NCBI RefSeq assembly: GCF_000426345.1
Contig: NZ_AUFE01000051.1
Location: forward strand, 1-40,109
Direction of reading: 5' to 3'
From: Cupriavidus phytohabitans
GTDB lineage: Bacteria > Pseudomonadota > Gammaproteobacteria > Burkholderiales > Burkholderiaceae
Length of the DNA: 40,109 bases
The position numbers and the translations under genes are program-made. This document shows positions 26,077-34,214 of the stretch, piece by piece. The notes beneath the pieces are model-generated. The model saw nothing but the letters and a program-made list of their open reading frames with translations, made no database searches and was not told the origin of the DNA. How positions within the stretch are numbered: position 1 is the first letter of the stretch; each line of letters opens with the position of its first letter.

Positions 26077-28908
26077 TCAAACTGCCGCGTCTGGCTCCAG
26101 CAGTCTTGAGCGGATTTCTTCGCGCGCCGCGTCGCGCAGTCGCAATAATGCCGGCCAGTCATCACCTGATGCGTATGTCGCTTCGCCGGCAACGAGTGCC
26201 AACGGAGCATGACTCGGCCACCAACGCCCGTCCCGCAGCAATGAGCGGGTGCCGATCAGGGCAATGGGAACAACCGGGGCCCGTGCGCGGGCTGCGCACC
26301 GGAACGCGCCCAGCCGGAAGGGCATCAATCCCGGCTCTCGCCGGAAGGTCCCCTCGGGGAAGAAAACGAGGGATTCGCCCCCCAGGATCCGCTGCTCCAG
26401 TGCACTGGTATCTTCGATCCCACGCGCGGGGTCGAAGCGCTCAACGAAGGCGCAGCCAAGCCTGTTAAGGAGCATGGCCAGCGGCGGGCTCCTTAGCAGC
26501 TCCTGCTTTGCCACGAAGGTAAAGTGGGGAGGCAGCACTGCCGTGAGCAGAATCACATCCGTGTAGCTGGCATGGTTGGCCACGATAACCACCGGTGCCG
26601 ACCCGCTGAGATCGGGCAGGCCGTCGATCTTCGGAAACAGCCCGGTCAGCGCGAGCCCGACCCGGGCGCTGGCCCGTGCAAGCCGCCGACGCAGTGCGCG
26701 CCCCGGCAAGAGCGCCACCAGCAGACATGCCGGTAAGGCAAACAGGAGGCAGACGATCCATACCCAGGCCCCCCAGATCCACGCGGAGGCCTGATGCAGG
26801 TAGCGTGCAAACTGGACGCTTGCGCCAGAGATGGCAATTCGAAGCAATTGACGCCAGGGCGCGCGCGGCGCGCTATGGATCTCGCCCCGTTCGTACAATT
26901 CCCGGCAAGCCGCGCGGCGCAGCTTTCCGCTGGACGTCTTAAGTACCGTGCGCGGCGGCACCAGCACCACTTCGTCGACAGGCATGCCCATCAGGTCGAC
27001 TGCCAGATGGCCGATTTCGGCGCGTAGCCGGCTGCGCGCCTCGTCGTCCTCTTCACGCGTCTCGGCCAGAACGACCAGGCGCTCGGTACCGGATCGCGCA
27101 TCGGTGGCGGGAAACACTGCGACACCGCCCTGGCGCACGCCGGCCACCCGGCTGATCGCTTCCTCGAGTTCCTGCGGGAACAAGTGCTGGCCGGCGCGAA
27201 TGATGATGTCCTTGAGGCGTCCGGTTAAATAGAGCTCGCCGGCTGCGATATAGCCCATGTCGCCAGTCTTCAGCCATGGACCATCGAACAGGCCAGCCGT
27301 GGCGTCGGGGTTGCGGAAGTAACCCGTGGTCGCGCTTGGGCCCCGGAACTGGACATGCCCCAGCGCACGTTCAGGCAACTCGTGTCCGGCTGGATCGGCA
27401 ATGCGGATCTGATGTCCCGGCAACGGCAGGCCGCTGGAGACCAGCCTGAGCGCCTTGCGCCCCGACCGGTCCGGCGCACGGGCGATACCCTGGCGCGCGA
27501 GCACATCCCGATCGATCTCGTCGATGCACGGGCCCCGCCCCGCTGGCGGGAACGCGAGTCCGACCGAGCATTCGGCAAGGCCGTATACAGGGGCCACCGC
27601 AGTACGATCGAAGCCATACCTGGCAAAGCGGGCAGTAAAGTTGTCAATGGTTTCCGGGCTGACCGGCTCAGCACCGTTGTATGCCAGGCGCCATGAACTC
27701 AGGTCCAGACCGGCGAGGTCCTTTTCCTCAATTTTGCTCGCGCAAAGCTCATAGGCGAAATTCGGCGCCGCGGACACCGTGCCGCGATGCTGATGAATGG
27801 CCCGCAGCCAGGAGGCAGGGCGCGTCAGGAAATCAGTGGGCGACAGAAGCACCAGGCGGAATCCAACCTGCAGGCTGCCCATGCATGCGCCGATCAGGCC
27901 CATGTCGTGGTACAGCGGCAGCCACGACACAAAGACATCGGCCGCGCTAACATGCGCGGCACGCTCCATCGCTCGTAAATTGGCGAGCAGATTGGCATGC
28001 GTCAGCACGACTCCTTTTGGGTTGCCTGTGCTGCCAGAGGTATATTGCAAAAAGGCAATATCATCCGCTCGCCCGCGCCCTGCGCCGCTCGGGGCATCAC
28101 CAGCGGCGCCGAGATCGGCGGGCGCCAGGATCTGGCGCAGGGCCGCGCACTGCGCACGCAGCAGGCGTAGCAGGGGCTTGGCCGGTGGCACGGTCACCAG
28201 GATCGCAGCCTCGGCATTGGCAAGGATTCCGGCGCTGCGCCGCATGTGGTCCTCGATCTGGGAGAGGCGTGCGGGCGGATAAAGCGGCACGGGGATACAC
28301 CCCGCATATAGTGCGCCGAAAAAGACGTCGAAGAAATCGCGTCCGGTCGGCAGCATCAGGGCCACCCGGTCACCTGGGGCCAAGCCCTGCCGCGCCAGGC
28401 CGCTGGCTACGGCAAGCGCGCCCGCCCGCATTGACGCATAGCTGAGGTTTTCGCCCCCCTGGAAGATGGCGTATACCTCGTCGCCATGGGACGCGGCGTG
28501 CCAGTCAATCAGCTCCATGAGCGTGGCGGCACTATCTGGCGGCCGGTTGACCGCTGCCGTCCTGGCCGCACCAGGCACGACGGGAACCGCGAGCATCGCA
28601 GCGGGAATGGCGGCGGCTCCGTGCGCTGTCAGGCGGAGCAGGTCACGAGGCGTTTCGGCGGCCATAAGCGCTTCTTCATTTAACTTGGCGCCAAATTCGT
28701 GCTCGATACGCGTCAGCAGCTCCGCGCGCGCCAGGCTGTCCAGGCCGAAATCGCGCTCGAGAGAATGATCAATCCCCAAAGTGCTGACTTCCTGCGCACC
28801 GGGCCGCAGCTCAGCCGCCAGGGCGCGTACGAGGCCAAGCAGACGTTGCGCATCGGCAGGCCCGGCTTCGGGTGCACAAGGGGGATCAGGATCGCGCATG
28901 TCGTTCAT
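26077..28908 (-). CDS. Three-domain ACP - fatty acyl-AMP ligase - PlsC acyltransferase fusion
   Basis: A 943-residue protein with three enzymatic parts. Residues about 20-95 form an acyl carrier domain with FGLDSL, the pantetheine attachment site at Ser58. About 130-690 is an adenylating ligase of the FAAL branch: YTSGSTGNPKG (289-299), SWLPLYHDMGLIG, VYGLAE, WLKTGDMGY and LTGRLKDIIIRAGQHLFPQE. A hydrophobic stretch (about 705-735) should anchor it in the membrane. About 760-930 is a PlsC/LPLAT domain with NHASYTD (778-784) and FPEGT (850-854). FAAL enzymes make acyl-AMP and load ACP, so acyl-ACP made in cis would feed the acyltransferase. The acceptor is unknown. ATG 28908 has AGGA upstream, and TTG 28929 is less likely. 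It is last in the operon, 24 bp after the fadD-like gene. Confidence 0.88.
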   Translation of the reverse strand: MNDMRDPDPPCAPEAGPADAQRLLGLVRALAAELRPGAQEVSTLGIDHSLERDFGLDSLARAELLTRIEHEFGAKLNEEALMAAETPRDLLRLTAHGAAAIPAAMLAVPVVPGAARTAAVNRPPDSAATLMELIDWHAASHGDEVYAIFQGGENLSYASMRAGALAVASGLARQGLAPGDRVALMLPTGRDFFDVFFGALYAGCIPVPLYPPARLSQIEDHMRRSAGILANAEAAILVTVPPAKPLLRLLRAQCAALRQILAPADLGAAGDAPSGAGRGRADDIAFLQYTSGSTGNPKGVVLTHANLLANLRAMERAAHVSAADVFVSWLPLYHDMGLIGACMGSLQVGFRLVLLSPTDFLTRPASWLRAIHQHRGTVSAAPNFAYELCASKIEEKDLAGLDLSSWRLAYNGAEPVSPETIDNFTARFARYGFDRTAVAPVYGLAECSVGLAFPPAGRGPCIDEIDRDVLARQGIARAPDRSGRKALRLVSSGLPLPGHQIRIADPAGHELPERALGHVQFRGPSATTGYFRNPDATAGLFDGPWLKTGDMGYIAAGELYLTGRLKDIIIRAGQHLFPQELEEAISRVAGVRQGGVAVFPATDARSGTERLVVLAETREEDDEARSRLRAEIGHLAVDLMGMPVDEVVLVPPRTVLKTSSGKLRRAACRELYERGEIHSAPRAPWRQLLRIAISGASVQFARYLHQASAWIWGAWVWIVCLLFALPACLLVALLPGRALRRRLARASARVGLALTGLFPKIDGLPDLSGSAPVVIVANHASYTDVILLTAVLPPHFTFVAKQELLRSPPLAMLLNRLGCAFVERFDPARGIEDTSALEQRILGGESLVFFPEGTFRREPGLMPFRLGAFRCAARARAPVVPIALIGTRSLLRDGRWWPSHAPLALVAGEATYASGDDWPALLRLRDAAREEIRSRLLEPDAAV

Positions 28909-28932
28909 TGCATCTTTCCTGCCTGGCAAAAC

Positions 28933-30660
28933 TCAGAGGCACATTCCGATGGTAGTTGCCTGCCCTTCGGTTGGCGGCCTGAGCAAGACCTTGCCGAGGG
29001 CTGACCTGGCCAGGGAGGGCCGGAACTCAACGTAGTGGGGCACCTTGTAGCTGGTCAGCTGCGCGCGGCAATGGGCCAGCACCGCCTCGGCGGAAAGCGC
29101 TGGATCGCGCCTGACCACAAGGAGCCTGACTGCCTCGCCAGAGCGTTCGTCCGGGACGCCGATGGCACAGGCGTCCCGGATACCGGGGTGCTGCATGGCC
29201 ACATCCTCAACTTCCTTGGGGTAGACCTTGAAGCCGGATACCACGATGACCTCCTTGCAGCGCGCGAGGAAGCGGATACTGCCTCGGGCGTCCATCACAC
29301 CCATGTCACCGGTGCGCATCCAGCCACCGAGGCCGAGGACGCATGCCGTTTCCTCCGGCATGTTCCAGTAGCCCGGCATGACCTGCGGGCCTTGCACGCA
29401 GATCTCGCCCGCCTGGCCCGGCGGCAGGTCGTGGCCTGTCTCATCCCGGATGGCAACCCGGGTGGAGGGTAGCGGCATGCCGATCGCCCCGCTGAACGCC
29501 ACGCCACCCACAGGATTGATACAGACGACCGGTGCAGCCTCGGTCAGGCCATACCCTTCTGTCAGCGGGATGCCGGTGGCCTGGTGCCAATGCAGCGCCA
29601 CCTCACGCTGCACTGCCATGCCGCCGGCAACCGCCAACTTGAGGTTACCGGCGTTCGCCCGGCAGACCTCCGCGAAACCCGGTGCGTCGAGCAATAGGCG
29701 GAACAACGTATTTACACCGCTGATCGCGCTGAAGCGCGTGGTCCGCAGCGTACGCAGCAGCGTGCGGAGATCACGCGGATCGGTAACAAGCACATTGTTT
29801 CCACCCCATCGCACGAACGTCAACAAGTTGGCCGTCAGCGCAAAGATGTGATGCAGGGGCAGCGGCGTTACCACAACCTCCTTGCCTGCCTCCAGGGTCG
29901 CGCCCAGCCAGGCAGAGATCTGTTCGACATTGGCCACCAGATTCCCGTGCGTGAGAATGGCACCTTTCGGAATCCCGGTCGTGCCGCCCGTGTATTGCAG
30001 CAGGGCAACATCCTTCGGGCAAAGGGCGGGTTCGTCTGGCGGATGACGACGACCACGTCGCAGCGCGGCATGGAAGCTGACCGAACCCGGCAGACGCCAG
30101 GGCGGCACGCGACGCTGGACCCACTTGACGAGAAAATTGACAAGACGCGCCCGCAATGGAGGAAGAAGATCGCCCACCTGGGTGGTCACGACATGACGCA
30201 CGGCAGTGGCGCCGAGAACCGCCTGCAAGGTGGGGGCAAAATTTTCCAGGACAACGATCGCGGCCGCGCCTGAATCGGCAAGCTGATGCCGCAATTCGGG
30301 CGCCGTGTAGAGCGGGTTGACGTTGACCACCACCATGCCGGCCCGCAGGATTCCGAAGAACACCACGGGGTACTGCAGCAGGTTTGGCAGCATGATCGCC
30401 ACACGATCACCCCGGTTTAGCCCCAGGCGCTTCAGATATGAGGCAAAGTCGCGCGTCAGGCGATCGAGTTCCGCGTACGTGAGAACAGCTCTCATGTTGG
30501 TGAAGGCCGCACGCGTGGCGTATCGTCGGCAACTGTGCGCGAGCATGTCGGCAAGCGAAGCAAAGTGACGGACGTCGACCTCCGCAGGCACGCCTGCGGG
30601 ATAGTGTTCCACCCAGATGGGTCTCGGTTCGGGAGACGCGGCTTTCACGTACTCTGGCAT
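28933..30660 (-). CDS. Long-chain fatty acid-CoA ligase (FadD-like)
   Basis: A 575-residue ANL-superfamily enzyme that forms acyl-CoA from a fatty acid, ATP and CoA. Motifs: YTGGTTGIPKG (223-233, P-loop), EGYGLTEAAPV, WMRTGDMGVMDARG, and FLARCKEVIVVSGFKVYPKEVE with the ligase signature. The end LARSALGKVLLR holds the catalytic lysine region. The start MPEYVKAASPEPRPIWVEHYP is typical of FadD, with GGGGG upstream; the longer frame to 30759 has no similarity. It sits between the free ACP gene (131 bp) and the fusion gene. Whether it activates fatty acids for the fusion protein is inference. The family also contains medium-chain ligases. Confidence 0.88.
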   Translation of the reverse strand: MPEYVKAASPEPRPIWVEHYPAGVPAEVDVRHFASLADMLAHSCRRYATRAAFTNMRAVLTYAELDRLTRDFASYLKRLGLNRGDRVAIMLPNLLQYPVVFFGILRAGMVVVNVNPLYTAPELRHQLADSGAAAIVVLENFAPTLQAVLGATAVRHVVTTQVGDLLPPLRARLVNFLVKWVQRRVPPWRLPGSVSFHAALRRGRRHPPDEPALCPKDVALLQYTGGTTGIPKGAILTHGNLVANVEQISAWLGATLEAGKEVVVTPLPLHHIFALTANLLTFVRWGGNNVLVTDPRDLRTLLRTLRTTRFSAISGVNTLFRLLLDAPGFAEVCRANAGNLKLAVAGGMAVQREVALHWHQATGIPLTEGYGLTEAAPVVCINPVGGVAFSGAIGMPLPSTRVAIRDETGHDLPPGQAGEICVQGPQVMPGYWNMPEETACVLGLGGWMRTGDMGVMDARGSIRFLARCKEVIVVSGFKVYPKEVEDVAMQHPGIRDACAIGVPDERSGEAVRLLVVRRDPALSAEAVLAHCRAQLTSYKVPHYVEFRPSLARSALGKVLLRPPTEGQATTIGMCL

Positions 30661-30792
30661 GATGCCCCCGATGCGTTTGACTTGCCCGCCGCCCTCACCG
30701 ACCACCACTGTTCCGCGAAGGGCTTCCAGCCGGTGCCATGTGTGCCGCGCTTGCGGCACACGGCTTTCTCTCGCTTTCTGGCTGAAGCGAGC

Positions 30793-31041
30793 TCAACGTG
30801 TTGCTGCGGCTTCCAGGTAGGACACGACATCGTCAAGCGTGACGAGCCGGCCGTAGTCTGACTCCGGAATCTCCACTTTCAATTTCTCGTGCAAGATAAC
30901 CAGGAAGCGGAGCCAGTCCATGGAATCAAGGTCGACCTCCCTGCGCAGCGGACGATCCGGGCGCAGGACCTGCGGCTCGATCTCTGGGGCGATCTCGCGC
31001 AACGTGGACAAGACGATGGCGCGAATACTGGCGTTGTTCAT
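30793..31041 (-). CDS. Acyl carrier protein
   Basis: An 82-residue acyl carrier protein, a four-helix carrier whose serine receives 4'-phosphopantetheine. The attachment site is DLDSMDWLRFLV, with Ser40. The DSMDW form differs from the DSLD of housekeeping AcpP, as in dedicated carriers. The start ATG overlaps the stop of the E2 gene by four bases (31038-31041), so the two are translationally coupled. A carrier gene directly behind a dehydrogenase E2 gene is unusual. Confidence 0.88.
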   Translation of the reverse strand: MNNASIRAIVLSTLREIAPEIEPQVLRPDRPLRREVDLDSMDWLRFLVILHEKLKVEIPESDYGRLVTLDDVVSYLEAAATR

Positions 31042-32156
31042 CGATCAAGCTCCTCAGGATGTTGCAGCAGTTCCCGCAGATCAGTGAGAAAAAGCGCGCC
31101 GCGATGACCGTCGGAGACACGATGATCGGCCGACAGGCTGGCTGTGATCGCTGGCATCACTGTCACTGCACCGTCTTCCGCCCATGGCTGCTCAACGATG
31201 CGGCCGAAACCCACCAGGGCCACCTGGGGAGGGTAGATGACCCCAAACACCTGTTCCGCGCCCTGATCCCCGAGATTGGTAATGGTGACGGTAGGCTCGG
31301 ACAACTCGGCACGCCTGAGGGAACCAGCGCGACAGCGTTTGACCAGGTCGGCCAGTTCCTGCATCAGTTGTGCAACTGGCTTCCTGTCGGCATGCAGCAG
31401 CGCCGGCGCCACCAGGCCGCCCTGGCGCAGCGATATCGCGACCCCGACGTGCACGGCCGTTGCGGCGCTGAAGGTACCGTCGCGGAAGAATCCATTCAAC
31501 TCTGGAAAGCGCTTGAGGGCGACTGCGACGGCTTTGACCAGCAAGACCGCCGGGAGGACGCGCTCGGTCATGCACCGATCGGCATTTTCCCGGGCGAGCC
31601 AGGCGAGCGCAGCCCGCAACGGAATCGTCTCTGCGACGTAGTAATGAGGAATCTCGCGCTTGGACCGCGCCATCGCCGCGCCAATTGTCTTGCGGATCTC
31701 GGCCGATCGGTCGCCCGGCGTGGCGGCGGGCTTGGACGTGGCGTGCTCGACGTCGGCCAGCGTTACCGCGCCACCCGGCCCGGTGCCGGTGAGGGTTTCG
31801 ACGTCGATCCCGTGTTCCCGTGCGAGCTTGCGCGCGGCCGGGGACACCATGCGTCGACCCCGAGGGCCGCCGGCTCCCGGCTCTGGCACAGGCGCGCGCC
31901 GCATGGCGCCTGGTGTTTCGCCAGGCTCAAGGAGAGTCGCCATCAGCGTGCCGACGGGAATCTTGTCTCCCCGCGAAACCAGGAGTTCAGCGACGACACC
32001 GTCGTACCACGTCTCCACCTCGATCGCGGCCTTGCTGGTATCGACCACGGCAATGACCTGCCCCTTCTTCACGGTGTCGCCGGGCTGCACGGCCCATTCG
32101 AGCAGCGTACCCTCATCCATGTCTGCGCCCAGCGAGGGCAGGCGGAATTCGATCAC
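31038..32156 (-). CDS. pdhC: 2-oxoacid dehydrogenase E2 (dihydrolipoamide acyltransferase)
   Basis: A 372-residue E2, the acyl-transfer core of a pyruvate/2-oxoacid dehydrogenase complex. It has one lipoyl domain with the modified lysine in VVDTSKAAIEVE (K42), then a proline/glycine-rich linker, then a peripheral-subunit-binding domain RRMVSPAARKLAREHGID (about 100-120) and a catalytic domain (about 155-372) ending with DHRVSDGHRG (H345, D349). The GTG at 32156 has GAGGA 5 bp before it. It lies 64 bp after E1 beta. No E3 (dihydrolipoamide dehydrogenase) gene is next to it. The specific keto acid is unknown; pyruvate is most likely. Confidence 0.88.
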   Translation of the reverse strand: MIEFRLPSLGADMDEGTLLEWAVQPGDTVKKGQVIAVVDTSKAAIEVETWYDGVVAELLVSRGDKIPVGTLMATLLEPGETPGAMRRAPVPEPGAGGPRGRRMVSPAARKLAREHGIDVETLTGTGPGGAVTLADVEHATSKPAATPGDRSAEIRKTIGAAMARSKREIPHYYVAETIPLRAALAWLARENADRCMTERVLPAVLLVKAVAVALKRFPELNGFFRDGTFSAATAVHVGVAISLRQGGLVAPALLHADRKPVAQLMQELADLVKRCRAGSLRRAELSEPTVTITNLGDQGAEQVFGVIYPPQVALVGFGRIVEQPWAEDGAVTVMPAITASLSADHRVSDGHRGALFLTDLRELLQHPEELDR

Positions 32157-32220
32157 GTTGTCCTCGCCGGAACGATGCGCCGGTTGCGGGCATTGGAGGT
32201 GTTGTGGACTGCCGGCTTGC

Positions 32221-33195
32221 TCATGCGATCAGCTGGCTGGCGGCGGAGGCAATCTTGTCGGCCTGGGGCAGGGCGGCCTCTTCCATATGCCTGGCATAGG
32301 GAATCGGTACCTCCGCGGAGCAGACCCGGGCCACCGGAGCGTCGAGTTCATAGAAAACCTGCTCGACGATGCGCGCCATCACCTCCGCGGCGAGGCCGAC
32401 ACTGCGCCAGCCCTCGTCGACGACCACGGCACGCCGGCATTTCGCGACGGATGCCATGATGGTCGCATCGTCCAGCGGGCGCAGGACGCGCAAATCGAGC
32501 ACCTCGGCATCGATTCCCTGGGCCGAAAGCAAATCGGCGGCTTGCATCGCCTTGGGCAGGCCGCCACCATACGCGATCAGGGCCACGTCCTTGCCGGGCC
32601 GCCTGACCCGTGCGGAGTGGATATCCACGACGGACGCATCCGGGATTTCGCTTTCCACGTTGTACAAGCCTGCATGCTCGAAAATCAGCACCGGGTCGGG
32701 ATCGGCCAATGCCGGTGCCAGCATGCGGCGTGCATCCTCGACAGTGGCGGGCGCCAGGACCCTGAGGCCCGGTATCCCGGCATACCAGCCCTCGAAACTG
32801 TGGGAATGCTGGGCCGCGACCTGACGGCCCGCCCCGGTGGCCATCCGGATCACCAGCGGTACCGAGAACTGCCCACCCGACATATGGCGGTACAGGGCTG
32901 CGGTATTGACGATCTGGTCGAGTGCGAGCAGGCTGAAATTGACGGTCATCACTTCGACGATGGGGCGCATGCCGCCCAGGGCTGCGCCAATGCCGGCGCC
33001 GGTGAAGCCGAGTTCCGATAGCGGGGTATCGCGGATGCGTTCGGGGCCAAACTCCGCCAGCAGCCCCTTGGAGACCGCATAACTGCCGCCGTAGCGGCCG
33101 ACGTCCTCGCCCATCAGGAAGACGCGGGGATCCTTGGCAAGCGCCTCGCGCAGGGCTTCGCGCACGGCCTCGCGGTAGCTGAGGCGTATGCTCAT
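32221..33195 (-). CDS. pdhB: 2-oxoacid (pyruvate/acetoin-type) dehydrogenase E1 beta subunit
   Basis: A 324-residue transketolase-like beta subunit that pairs with the alpha subunit to decarboxylate the keto acid. It begins SYREAVREALREALAKDPRVFLMGEDVGRYGGSYAVSKGLLAEFG and continues DTPLSELGFTGAGIGAA, with AQHSHSFEGWYAGIPGLRVLAPATVEDA and the C-terminal VVVDEGWRSVGLAAEV. This is the heterodimeric E1 type of Gram-positive and acetoin or branched-chain complexes, not the single-chain E1 typical of proteobacterial housekeeping PDH. The ATG overlaps the E1 alpha stop by four bases, so the two are coupled. Confidence 0.9.
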   Translation of the reverse strand: MSIRLSYREAVREALREALAKDPRVFLMGEDVGRYGGSYAVSKGLLAEFGPERIRDTPLSELGFTGAGIGAALGGMRPIVEVMTVNFSLLALDQIVNTAALYRHMSGGQFSVPLVIRMATGAGRQVAAQHSHSFEGWYAGIPGLRVLAPATVEDARRMLAPALADPDPVLIFEHAGLYNVESEIPDASVVDIHSARVRRPGKDVALIAYGGGLPKAMQAADLLSAQGIDAEVLDLRVLRPLDDATIMASVAKCRRAVVVDEGWRSVGLAAEVMARIVEQVFYELDAPVARVCSAEVPIPYARHMEEAALPQADKIASAASQLIA

Positions 33196-34214
33196 GGGCT
33201 ACCTCCCGCCGGTGAGTACACGTCCTTCAGCAGATCCTCCACCGGTTCCAGGGTACCTGCCTCTGCAAAGGCTTCGGCCCTCGCAACCTCCGCGCCAACG
33301 TCGGCGTCCAGCGAGAGAAATTCGTCTTCCGACAGCTTGCCTTCCGCCTTCAGCCGCGCGGTGAACGTATGAATGGGACCGCGTGCCTTCCACGCCTCGA
33401 CTTCGGCCGCCTGGCGATACAGATCCGGGTCGTACATGGAGTGAGCGCGGAAGCGATAGGTGCGCAGTTCAAGGAACACCGGCCCGCTGCCGCCCCTGAT
33501 GCTGGCCACGGCATTTCTGGCAGCTTCGCAGACGGCGACCACGTCCATTCCGTCAGCCCCGAAGGCCGGCATCTTGTAGGACGCTGCCTTGGCGCAAAGG
33601 TCTGTCTGGGACTCATGGCGTTCCAGAGCCGTGCCCATCGCGTAGAGATTGTTTTCGCAGCAGAACAGAAGCGGCAGCTTCCACAAGGCGGCCAGGTTCA
33701 TCGACTCATGGAACGCGCCTTCGGCGACCGCGCCGTCGCCGAAGAAGCAGGCGGTGACGCGCTGGCTGCCCTGCATTTGCTCGGCGAGCGCAAGGCCCAC
33801 CGCCAGCGGCAGGCCTGCGCCCACGATGGCGTTGCCCCCGAAAAGCCGGGTGGCGCGGCTAAACAGGTGCATGGAGCCGCCGCGGCCGCGCGCGCAGCCT
33901 TCCTGCTTGCCGTACATTTCGGCCATCAGTACGCCCATGTCCATGCCGCGAACCAGCGCATGCCCGTGCTCCCGATAGGTGGCGACCACATTGTCGTCAG
34001 GGGCGAGCGCATGGAGAACACCAACGCATACGGCTTCCTCGCCGATGTACAGGTGCAGGAAGCCGCGTATCTTGCCCTCGCCGTAGCGCTGCGCGCAGGT
34101 CTCCTCAAGACGGCGAATACGCACCATGTCGCGCAGCAGCGTAAGCGCGAATGCCTTGTCATAGGGCACCGGACCGGCAGGGGGCGGGGGAGCGGGATGC
34201 TCGATGTCCATCAT
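33192..34214 (-). CDS. pdhA: 2-oxoacid (pyruvate/acetoin-type) dehydrogenase E1 alpha subunit
   Basis: A 340-residue thiamine-diphosphate-binding alpha subunit of a heterotetrameric E1. The TPP motif runs from GDG (159-161) to ENN (187-189) in FFGDGAVAEGAFHESMNLAALWKLPLLFCCENN. Other matching blocks are GFLHLYIGEEAVCVGV, TYREHGHALVRG, GRGGSMHLFSR and YRFRAHSMYDPDLYR, the last containing the regulatory-loop region. The start overlaps the acetate-CoA ligase gene stop (34211-34214). ATG 34214 is immediately followed by another ATG at 34211. Pyruvate and acetoin versions are too alike to separate by eye. Confidence 0.9.
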   Translation of the reverse strand: MMDIEHPAPPPPAGPVPYDKAFALTLLRDMVRIRRLEETCAQRYGEGKIRGFLHLYIGEEAVCVGVLHALAPDDNVVATYREHGHALVRGMDMGVLMAEMYGKQEGCARGRGGSMHLFSRATRLFGGNAIVGAGLPLAVGLALAEQMQGSQRVTACFFGDGAVAEGAFHESMNLAALWKLPLLFCCENNLYAMGTALERHESQTDLCAKAASYKMPAFGADGMDVVAVCEAARNAVASIRGGSGPVFLELRTYRFRAHSMYDPDLYRQAAEVEAWKARGPIHTFTARLKAEGKLSEDEFLSLDADVGAEVARAEAFAEAGTLEPVEDLLKDVYSPAGGSP

